The notes below the pieces were generated by a model. The model worked only from the letters and a program-made list of their open reading frames with translations. It was not told the DNA's origin and did no database searches. Both the position numbers and the translations under genes were made by a program. Below are positions 1 through 5,266 of a stretch of 23,324 bases of DNA, in pieces. Within the stretch, counting starts at the first letter, position 1; the number at the start of each line of letters is the position of its first letter. This DNA comes from Candidatus Mcinerneyibacterium aminivorans (GTDB lineage: Bacteria; Macinerneyibacteriota; Macinerneyibacteria; Macinerneyibacteriales; Macinerneyibacteriaceae). The stretch is from the NCBI GenBank assembly GCA_008086245.1, contig VSIX01000010.1, positions 1-23,324 on the forward strand, read 5' to 3'.

Positions 1-47
1 CTACAGGGATGAAAACCCTGTGTCCTAGACCACTAGACTAACGGGAC
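1..47 (-). tRNA. tRNA-Glu (anticodon UUC), 3' part missing
   Basis: On the minus strand the 5' acceptor strand GTCCCGT (47-41) is followed by T8-A9, a D-arm closed by GTCT/GGAC, and an anticodon stem CAGGG/CCCTG around the loop TTTTCAT. This reads anticodon TTC, hence glutamate. The window edge removes the T-arm and the 3' acceptor strand. It lies 6 bases downstream of the tRNA-Lys gene in the same direction, so the two are almost certainly cut from one transcript. Confidence 0.9.
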
Positions 48-53
48 ACTCCA

Positions 54-126
54 TGAGCCATGAAGGACTTGAACCTTCGACCCACGCCTTAAAAGGGCGT
101 TGCTCTACCACCTGAGCTAATGGCCC
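54..126 (-). tRNA. tRNA-Lys (anticodon UUU)
   Basis: A complete 73-base cloverleaf is visible on the minus strand: acceptor GGGCCAT/ATGGCTC with one G-T pair, D-stem GCTC/GAGC, anticodon stem ACGCC/GGCGT with loop CTTTTAA (anticodon TTT), and T-stem GAAGG/CCTTC with loop TTCAAGT. The discriminator base is A. The bases after it are TGG, so CCA is not encoded and must be added by a CCA-adding enzyme. It is the first gene of a tRNA-Lys/tRNA-Glu unit read from the promoter at 165-192. Confidence 0.95.
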
Positions 127-136
127 ACAATATTTT

Positions 137-157
137 GTCGGTATCTTTCTTACCGAC
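137..157 (-). other. Hairpin in the 5' leader of the tRNA transcript
   Basis: A perfect 7-bp inverted repeat, GTCGGTA/TACCGAC, with a 7-base loop lies between the predicted -10 box and the mature 5' end of tRNA-Lys. It would form a stem-loop in the precursor about 10 bases before the RNase P cleavage site. A role in processing or stability is inference; it has no U-run in the tRNA direction and so is not a terminator there. Confidence 0.5.
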
Positions 158-164
158 GAAGAAT

Positions 165-192
165 ATTATATGAATATGACAGAAAATGTCAA
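165..192 (-). promoter_or_regulatory. Sigma-70-type promoter of the tRNA-Lys/tRNA-Glu unit
   Basis: On the minus strand a perfect -35 box TTGACA (192-187) is separated by 16 bases from a perfect -10 box TATAAT (170-165). Transcription would begin near 158, just before the leader hairpin. Consensus boxes fit a strong stable-RNA promoter. Confidence 0.85.
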
Positions 193-282
193 GTGTTTTT
201 TAAAGATAATTTGGGTATTATTGTTTTAAAAGCAATTTTTGAAGCAAAAACAAAACAAACAATATTTATTTTTTAGCTAAAA

Positions 283-813
283 TCACTTATAAATTTTTGA
301 AATAGCCAAAAGCTCCTGAGCTATATTAACTCCTTCCTCCTTTAAAATTTTAACATTAATATGAAATTTATTTTCCTCTTCTTCTTTTAGAATAACAATC
401 CCTACTTTTTTAATATATTGTTTATCCTGTGCAACTGTTAGGATTTTATGTTTCTTTGCTATATTCATAATTTCTCTTTCATTGACTCCCTTTGCTATAT
501 AAATTATGGACGAGTCTTTTATTTTGCTGTCAATTTTATCATCCACAATAAAAATACCGTGTGAAACATCCAGATTCTGTATTTTTTCATCAGAAAACTT
601 GTTTATTTCCCCCGCAATATTAATTGCCTCTAAAGCCGAATACCTTTTTTCATTATTATAAACAACAGCGATATGTACTTTTCCCTTTGCTCTATTTTTT
701 AAAGATCTTTCAAATTTTAATATTCTAAAAAGCAAACTAACTGTATCCTGAGAATAAATATTAACACAAAGAACTGCTATTAAAAAGATAAGGATAAAAA
801 CACGTTTCTGCAT
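283..813 (-). CDS. YfiR-like (DUF4154) secreted protein
   Basis: This 176-residue protein has a clear signal peptide (residues 1-21, a long hydrophobic run ending near YSQ). The mature part follows the YfiR/HmsC (DUF4154) pattern from memory: an opening helix with LLFRILKFE (28-36), a strand with KVHIAVVYNN (45-54), a middle portion with SSIIYIAKG, and a closing stretch about FHINVKILKEEGVNIAQELL that matches the family's C-terminal motif. In Pseudomonas YfiR is a periplasmic repressor of the diguanylate cyclase YfiN. The cysteines that regulate that protein are absent here, and no cyclase gene is adjacent, so the partner is unknown. A GGGG ribosome site precedes the ATG. It diverges from the EamA transporter gene. 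Confidence 0.72.
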   Translation of the reverse strand: MQKRVFILIFLIAVLCVNIYSQDTVSLLFRILKFERSLKNRAKGKVHIAVVYNNEKRYSALEAINIAGEINKFSDEKIQNLDVSHGIFIVDDKIDSKIKDSSIIYIAKGVNEREIMNIAKKHKILTVAQDKQYIKKVGIVILKEEEENKFHINVKILKEEGVNIAQELLAISKIYK

Positions 814-840
814 TACTTACCCCTTTTTTGTATTTTATAT

Positions 841-868
841 ATCATAACAGAATTATTGTATTTGTAAA
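841..868 (-). promoter_or_regulatory. Probable promoter of the YfiR-like gene
   Basis: On the minus strand TTTACA (868-863), a 16-base spacer and TATGAT (846-841) lie 28 bases before the ATG, each one or two mismatches from consensus. The AT-rich background makes chance matches likely, so confidence is moderate. Confidence 0.5.
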
Positions 869-905
869 TTGTTTTTTATAAAAATAAATTTTAGTTAATA
901 ATTTA

Positions 906-934
906 TTGACAAACAAATTTGTTATTAATAATAT
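906..934 (+). promoter_or_regulatory. Promoter of the EamA transporter with a palindrome in the spacer
   Basis: TTGACA (906-911), a 17-base spacer and TAATAT (929-934) make a near-consensus promoter ending about 20 bases before the start codon. The spacer begins with a perfect 12-base palindrome, AACAAATTTGTT (912-923), and a second perfect palindrome, TTATTAATAA (922-931), runs into the -10 box. A dimeric repressor bound here would block RNA polymerase directly; the operator role is inference. Confidence 0.65.
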
Positions 935-954
935 CTTGAGTAAAGGAGTAAACT

Positions 955-1869
955 TTGAATAAATCACTATTTAAAAAAATATTTGTTTATATTTCAGCTT
1001 TAATCCCCATGATTTTCTGGGGTATATCATATATCTGGACAAAAATCGTACTAAAATACTACAGTCCTATTACCACTATTTTTCTGAGATTACTTATCTC
1101 TACTATTGTACTTAGTATTGTAGTCTTTTTCTTTAGAAAGAATTTTTCAATTAAAAAAAAGGATTATAAATATTTTTTTATACTCGCATTTTTTGAACCT
1201 TTTTGTTATTTTATTGGAGAGAATTTTGGTATAGAACTTGTTTCCCCAACCGTTGCATCGATTATTATCTCCACAATTCCTGTGGTTACACCGATCTTTG
1301 CTTATTTTTTCTTAAAAGAAAGATTAACAAAACTTAACATTCTGGGACTTTTAATTTCTTTTTCAGGTGTTATTGTTATTTTAACAACCAAAAATTCCGA
1401 TTTGGTTGTATCGACCAAAGGGATCGCTTTATTATTTCTATCAGTATTTTCAGGTGTGGGATATGGTATAACAACAAAAAAACTTTCCCTTAGATATTCG
1501 CCTTTAACGATTGTATACACCCAAAATTTAATTGGAGCGGTTTATTTTCTTCCATTATTTTTATCTTTTGAGTTTAATAATTTCATCACTGTTACCCCGA
1601 ATAAAGAACTCATAACATCGCTTCTTCAGTTATCCATTTTTGCTTCAACTTTAGCATTTTTATTTATAACATATGCAATTAAAAATCTGGGAATAAATAG
1701 AACAAACGTTTTTACAAATTTAATTCCAATAGTAACTGCATTATTTTCATTTTTAATACTCGGGAAGATTCTTCTTTTACAGGAAGTCATAGGAATTTTT
1801 GTAGTAATTTCCGGACTTTTCCTTTCTCAGAAAAAAAGAAAACCCGAGGTTGTTCACGAAGACCTCTGA
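955..1869 (+). CDS. EamA-family (DMT superfamily) transporter
   Basis: The 304-residue protein is almost entirely hydrophobic, with about ten predicted membrane helices arranged as two EamA repeats (roughly residues 12-140 and 155-295). Family signatures visible are the first-helix MIFWGISYIWTKIVLKYYSP (19-38), and PVVTPIFAYFFLKERL with ILGLLISFSGVIVI at the end of repeat one. The second repeat ends with a similar helix, VIGIFVVISGLFLS. Such proteins export or import small metabolites, amino acids or nucleosides across the inner membrane; the substrate cannot be read from sequence. Translation probably starts at TTG (955), since AAAGGAG lies 6 bases before it. The polar C-terminal tail is lysine- and glutamate-containing. 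No clear terminator follows; 1870-2101 holds only weak AT-rich hairpins (for example at 1898-1922 and 1956-1970). Confidence 0.85.
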   Translation: MNKSLFKKIFVYISALIPMIFWGISYIWTKIVLKYYSPITTIFLRLLISTIVLSIVVFFFRKNFSIKKKDYKYFFILAFFEPFCYFIGENFGIELVSPTVASIIISTIPVVTPIFAYFFLKERLTKLNILGLLISFSGVIVILTTKNSDLVVSTKGIALLFLSVFSGVGYGITTKKLSLRYSPLTIVYTQNLIGAVYFLPLFLSFEFNNFITVTPNKELITSLLQLSIFASTLAFLFITYAIKNLGINRTNVFTNLIPIVTALFSFLILGKILLLQEVIGIFVVISGLFLSQKKRKPEVVHEDL

Positions 1870-2050
1870 AATCAACTTTTTTAATTTTAAACACTCAAGT
1901 TTTCCCTGTTAGTGGAAATACTGATTTAAAAAAGAACCTTTTCAGCGCTACCAGTAAAATTAAAAATTTTAAGGATTCTGCTTCAAAAATATTTGGTACT
2001 GACTTTTATCTAATTATTAAATCTGTTACACAAAAGCATATTTTTTACAA

Positions 2051-2078
2051 TTTAAAAATTAAATTTCTGTATTATAAT
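2051..2078 (+). promoter_or_regulatory. Possible rtcB promoter
   Basis: A perfect TATAAT (2073-2078) sits 23 bases before the rtcB start codon. The only -35-like bases at normal distance are TTTAAA (2051-2056, 16-base spacer), which is weak; TTTACA at 2044-2049 is too far. The -10 call is reasonable, the -35 is not secure. The ribosome site GGGAGG (2091-2096) precedes the ATG by 5 bases. Confidence 0.4.
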
Positions 2079-2101
2079 TAAAGATAAAGAGGGAGGTTCT
2101 T

Positions 2102-3550
2102 ATGGCAAAAAAAATTACATATAATAAAATTGATGAGAACCTATATGAAATACCGGAGGACTTTGAAAAGGGAATGAATGTCCCCGCCAGATTTTATGCC
2201 TCCAGAAATACATTGGGAATAATAACAAATGATAATAGTTTAAATCAATTAATAAATGTTGCCAAACTACCGGGAATAATTAAATATGCCTTAGCCATGC
2301 CCGATATACATCAGGGATATGGATTTCCTATTGGAGGAGTTGCTGCATTTGATTATGATGGTGGATTAATTTCTCCAGGGGGAGTTGGATATGATATTAA
2401 CTGCGGAGTAAGATTATTAAAATCTAACTTGCAAAAGGAGGAAGTTCAAAATCATATTAAGGATTTAACATCAATGATTTATTACAGCTGCCCCACAGGT
2501 ACCGGCAAAGGTGCATGCGTAAATGTCTCTGAAAAAGAATTAAGAAAAATATTACAGAACGGAGCCGGGTGGGCAGTAAAAAATAATTATGGTGACAGTA
2601 GAGATCTTGATTATATTGAGGATAACGGTCAGCTGACAGCCGATGATTCCTATGTAAGCAAACGGGCTATTGAAAGGGGTAAATATCAGGTAGGCAGCCT
2701 CGGCTCGGGAAATCATTTCCTGGAAATTGGTTATGTGGAAAGTATATATAACAGGAAGCTGGCGCAGATATACGGAGTGAGAGAAAATGATGTAGTTGTT
2801 CAAATTCACTGTGGTTCAAGGGGGTTCGGACATCAGGTCTGTACAGACTATTTGAAAAAATTAAGTTCATATATAAATAAAAACAATATTAATTTACCGG
2901 ACCGGCAGCTTGTATATGCCAGCATTCATTCCGAAGAAGGTAAAGGATATTTTAATGCCATGAATGCTGCGGCCAACTATGCTTTCAATAACAGGCAGGT
3001 TCTTACCCATTATGTGAGAAGGTCCTTCGAAAAATCTTTAAAGGTCCTTAAAAAACCTGTTCATCTGGATTTAATATATGATATTACACACAACATTGCA
3101 AAAATTGAATCCCACACAATTAATGGAAAGAAAAAGAAATTAATTGTTCACCGTAAAGGAGCAACCAGAGCCTTCGGACCCAATCATGAAGCTATACCAG
3201 ATAAATATAAAAATTCAGGGCAGCCAATTCTTGTACCTGGATCGATGGGAACTTATTCCTACCTTTTAGCGGGAACAGAAAAAGCTATGCAAGATACTTT
3301 TGGGAGTTCCTGTCACGGAGCGGGAAGAACTATGAGCCGGACCCAGGCTAGAAAAAGTTTTGGTGCCAACAAATTAATACTTCAGCTTTCAAAAAAAGAT
3401 ATACATCTTCAGGCTAAAAGTAAAAAGGGAGTGTCTGAGGAAGCACCAGGTGCTTATAAAAACGTAAACGATGTAGTAAATATATTAAACAGCTCGGGAC
3501 TTGTAGAAAAGGTTGCAAGGCTGAGACCTATGGCAGTTATTAAAGGTTAA
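2102..3550 (+). CDS. rtcB: RNA ligase RtcB (3'-phosphate RNA splicing ligase)
   Basis: RtcB joins RNA ends bearing 3'-phosphate or 2',3'-cyclic phosphate to 5'-hydroxyl ends, using GTP and two Mn2+ ions, in tRNA splicing or RNA repair. All family active-site residues are present in this 482-residue protein: Asp98 and Cys101 in GYDINCG, Asn204-His205 in GSGNHF, His236 in HCGSRG, His330 in THNIA, and His405 in SCHGAGR, the residue that is guanylylated. The numbering runs within two residues of the archaeal enzyme, so there is no truncation. The start codon is well supported by GGGAGG. Its activator archease is encoded at 4858-5265 on the opposite strand. The stop codon lies inside a 13-bp hairpin (3545-3573). 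No RtcR-type regulator or RtcA is seen. Confidence 0.97.
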   Translation: MAKKITYNKIDENLYEIPEDFEKGMNVPARFYASRNTLGIITNDNSLNQLINVAKLPGIIKYALAMPDIHQGYGFPIGGVAAFDYDGGLISPGGVGYDINCGVRLLKSNLQKEEVQNHIKDLTSMIYYSCPTGTGKGACVNVSEKELRKILQNGAGWAVKNNYGDSRDLDYIEDNGQLTADDSYVSKRAIERGKYQVGSLGSGNHFLEIGYVESIYNRKLAQIYGVRENDVVVQIHCGSRGFGHQVCTDYLKKLSSYINKNNINLPDRQLVYASIHSEEGKGYFNAMNAAANYAFNNRQVLTHYVRRSFEKSLKVLKKPVHLDLIYDITHNIAKIESHTINGKKKKLIVHRKGATRAFGPNHEAIPDKYKNSGQPILVPGSMGTYSYLLAGTEKAMQDTFGSSCHGAGRTMSRTQARKSFGANKLILQLSKKDIHLQAKSKKGVSEEAPGAYKNVNDVVNILNSSGLVEKVARLRPMAVIKG

Positions 3551-3573
3551 AAATCACTTTGTGATTTTTAACC
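3545..3573 (+). terminator. Hairpin spanning the rtcB stop codon
   Basis: A perfect 13-bp inverted repeat, GGTTAAAAATCAC/GTGATTTTTAACC, with a 3-base TTT loop begins inside the last sense codon of rtcB and includes its TAA. The 3' arm carries a run of five T, so it could act as a terminator on plus, and by symmetry on minus. The stem is AT-rich and the T-run lies within it, so termination is plausible, not certain. It is also the first of a series of hairpins. Confidence 0.5.
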
Positions 3574-3871
3574 GGCCCCAGAACCAGAAAACCAGCAAAG
3601 CTGGTTTAGAACCAGATAAACTCTTAAAATTTGCTTCGCAAATTATAGTGACGGAAGCAATTTCTTTGAAGTGCATCCAGGTAATGAGTGCCGGATGTAA
3701 TACAATAGAACTTATTTCAAGCAATGAGCTTGAAAGTAACCCCTTTGAGGCACTTAATAATTTCTTCGTTTCACTCAAAATTATTAGTTCTTTGGAAGTA
3801 ATTTTTTTGTGGTTCTTAAAATTTTCTTCATTTCATTCGAAAATTTTAGATATTTACTAAGATAGTAAATA
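3574..3871. repeat. Gene-free hairpin cluster between rtcB and the DUF4197 gene
   Basis: I see no credible gene in 3551-4035. Instead there are consecutive perfect inverted repeats: AAACCAGC/GCTGGTTT with loop AAA (3589-3607), flanked by direct repeats AGAACCAGA (3580-3588, 3608-3616); AATTTGC/GCAAATT with loop TTC (3628-3644); CATCC/GGATG (3674-3697); TTTCAAGC/GCTTGAAA with loop AATGA (3715-3735); TAATAATTT/AAATTATTA (3755-3786); TAAAATTTTC/GAAAATTTTA (3817-3848); and TATTTACTA/TAGTAAATA with loop AGA (3851-3871). Two loops are nearly identical (CTTCGTTTCACTC and CTTCATTTCATTC) although their stems differ. A decayed or modular interspersed repeat is the simplest reading. Confidence 0.6.
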
Positions 3872-3906
3872 ATTCATTTAAACCTTTATATTGTATTTTT
3901 TACATA

Positions 3907-3934
3907 ATACAGACAACAGAACACAGAATTCAGA
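3907..3934. repeat. Tandem seven-base repeat, NNNCAGA x4
   Basis: Four contiguous heptamers share the last four bases and vary in the first three: ATACAGA, CAACAGA, ACACAGA, ATTCAGA. The constant phase with variable bases resembles the short tandem heptamer repeats described between genes in some cyanobacteria. It lies in a gene-free stretch. Confidence 0.55.
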
Positions 3935-3950
3935 TAACATAATTAGCCTT

Positions 3951-3991
3951 TTGCCATTAGCAATTTGCAATTGTATTTGGGCATTGGCAAT
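3951..3991. repeat. Degenerate seven-base repeat, TNGCAAT
   Basis: Units TTGCCAT, TAGCAAT, TTGCAAT (3951-3971), a diverged 13-base stretch, and TGGCAAT (3985-3991) keep a near seven-base phase with one slipped base. It is weaker than the neighbouring CAGA tract and ends 45 bases before the DUF4197 stop codon. Confidence 0.4.
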
Positions 3992-4035
3992 TATAAAGCT
4001 CATTACAGGAAATTGCTCCCCTGCTTTGATTTTTG

Positions 4036-4761
4036 TTACTCAAAAAGTTTTTTCAAAAGTTCTGTTGTCCTTTTTGCCGGGTTGTCCCTTATAGCCTTTT
4101 CTTCTTCGGCAAGTATAACAAATAACCCCTCAAGTGCCTTTTTTGTAACATAATCATCAAGATCTACAAAATAATTATTCAAAAATGGTACTGTCTCTGC
4201 TTTATTTTTAATTTTTTTATAGTGCACGCCCACTCCAGTTTTGTTGATTGACTTTTTTACCACCGGGATGAAAACACTATAAAGTTCAGTGTAAGAAGTT
4301 TCTTTAAAATACATTGTCGCAGCATTATCATTACCTTCTAAAATATCTACTGCATTTTTAATTGTCATTTTTTTTAGAGATTTAACAAAGATATCAGCGG
4401 CCCTGGGAGCTGCTTTTTCAGCCGCCCTGTTCATGGAGAGAACAAATTTATCAAAATCTTCACCATAACCTATAGGTCTCAATGTTTTTTCAGTTTTTTT
4501 CAACTTTTCAGGCAGGGGTATCTTAATTTTTGTATTTTTGAAGTATCCGTTTTTCTTTGCTATTCTTTTTATAGTTCTTTGGGTGCCAACTTCCAGTGCT
4601 TCTTTCAACCCCCTGGCTACAGTTTTCTCAGATAAATTGCTATTTTTATTTGTACCTGTTAAATCTTCAAAAAAATCCATAAGGCCATCTCCAATACTTA
4701 TAGTTGTAAATATAAAAATTATTAATAGTAATGCAGCTAATGAAAAATATTTATTTTTCAT
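4036..4761 (-). CDS. DUF4197 family exported protein
   Basis: The protein has 241 residues from the chosen ATG at 4761, preceded by AAGGGGG; an upstream in-frame start would only add 12 residues before the signal peptide. Residues 1-24 form a signal peptide. The rest follows the DUF4197 family closely from memory: GLKEALEVGT (51-60), SMNRAAEKAAP (109-119), the LEGNDNAATMYF segment (141-152), DLDDYVTKKALEGLF (200-214), and IRDNPAKRTTELLKK near the C-terminus. The family is found in envelope fractions of diderm bacteria and has no established biochemical function. A periplasmic location is expected; no lipobox cysteine is seen. The gene stands apart from archease by 96 bases with its own candidate promoter and converges on rtcB. 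Confidence 0.85.
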   Translation of the reverse strand: MKNKYFSLAALLLIIFIFTTISIGDGLMDFFEDLTGTNKNSNLSEKTVARGLKEALEVGTQRTIKRIAKKNGYFKNTKIKIPLPEKLKKTEKTLRPIGYGEDFDKFVLSMNRAAEKAAPRAADIFVKSLKKMTIKNAVDILEGNDNAATMYFKETSYTELYSVFIPVVKKSINKTGVGVHYKKIKNKAETVPFLNNYFVDLDDYVTKKALEGLFVILAEEEKAIRDNPAKRTTELLKKLFE

Positions 4762-4803
4762 AATTCCCCCTTTTAAACAGGTAATTCTTAAGACCAATAA
4801 TTT

Positions 4804-4831
4804 ATTATATTTTAAATTAGATTAAATACAA
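4804..4831 (-). promoter_or_regulatory. Probable promoter of the DUF4197 gene
   Basis: On the minus strand TTGTAT (4831-4826), a 16-base spacer and a perfect TATAAT (4809-4804) lie about 43 bases before the ATG. This suggests separate transcription from the recJ-archease genes upstream, although no clear terminator is visible after archease. Confidence 0.5.
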
Positions 4832-4857
4832 GTAAGACGGTATTTAAAAAACTGTAT

Positions 4858-5265
4858 TTATATATCAAATGTTATTTGGACCTGGTAATAATTACCTTTT
4901 TGTCTAATTTTTAAATTGTGATAGGTGGCGGCTTTTATAGCAGTTTTTTTATTTGCATTTTTAATTAGATTTATAGTCGATTTCAGCAATTTTTTTTTAT
5001 TATTTATAATTTTAATTTTCAAATCATTTAAAGCTAAATCATCTTTATCAGATATATATAAAAGTTCATTTAAAAAATCCACCAGCAAATTTTCTAACGA
5101 AAAAGAATCCAGCTGGATTTTTAACTCCCTTGATTTATTTTTCTTTGTATCTTCATCAAACATAAGGTAGAACATTCCCCTGGCCGCTTCTGTAAATAAT
5201 TCTTCAATATTTTTTGCCCTAACCTGAAGGGCTAAGTCAGCGGTATGGTCAATTTCTTCAAACAT
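4858..5265 (-). CDS. Archease, activator of RtcB
   Basis: Archease promotes guanylylation and multiple turnover of RtcB. The 135-residue product has the hallmark opening EEIDHTADLAL with the metal-binding Asp10 of HTAD, the SLENLLVDFLNELLYI helix (about 52-67), and the invariant acidic end TFDI (Asp134). The ATG at 5265 is chosen because the family begins right before the IDHTAD motif, and because GGGGG lies 8 bases upstream; a longer reading frame extends back into recJ. Only one base separates this ATG from the recJ stop codon, so the two genes are probably translationally coupled. The partner gene rtcB is 1.3 kb away and convergent, so they share a neighbourhood but not a transcript. Confidence 0.93.
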   Translation of the reverse strand: MFEEIDHTADLALQVRAKNIEELFTEAARGMFYLMFDEDTKKNKSRELKIQLDSFSLENLLVDFLNELLYISDKDDLALNDLKIKIINNKKKLLKSTINLIKNANKKTAIKAATYHNLKIRQKGNYYQVQITFDI

Positions 5266-5266
5266 A

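Noticed and set aside
1870-1970. Terminator after the EamA gene
   Set aside because: Hairpins at 1898-1922 and 1956-1970 are weak, AT-rich and not followed by a clear T-run, so no terminator is called.
3561-3860. 99-residue plus-strand frame and a 74-residue minus-strand frame after rtcB
   Set aside because: They run through the hairpin cluster, share no domain with known proteins that I recognise, and lack ribosome sites. The hairpins explain the sequence better.
3545-3871. CRISPR array
   Set aside because: The inverted repeats differ from one another in sequence and spacing, there are no identical direct repeats with regular spacers, and no cas genes are present.
3891-4153. Two overlapping plus-strand frames of 67 and 62 residues
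   Set aside because: They cover the heptamer repeats and the antisense of the DUF4197 gene end, with no ribosome site or domain.
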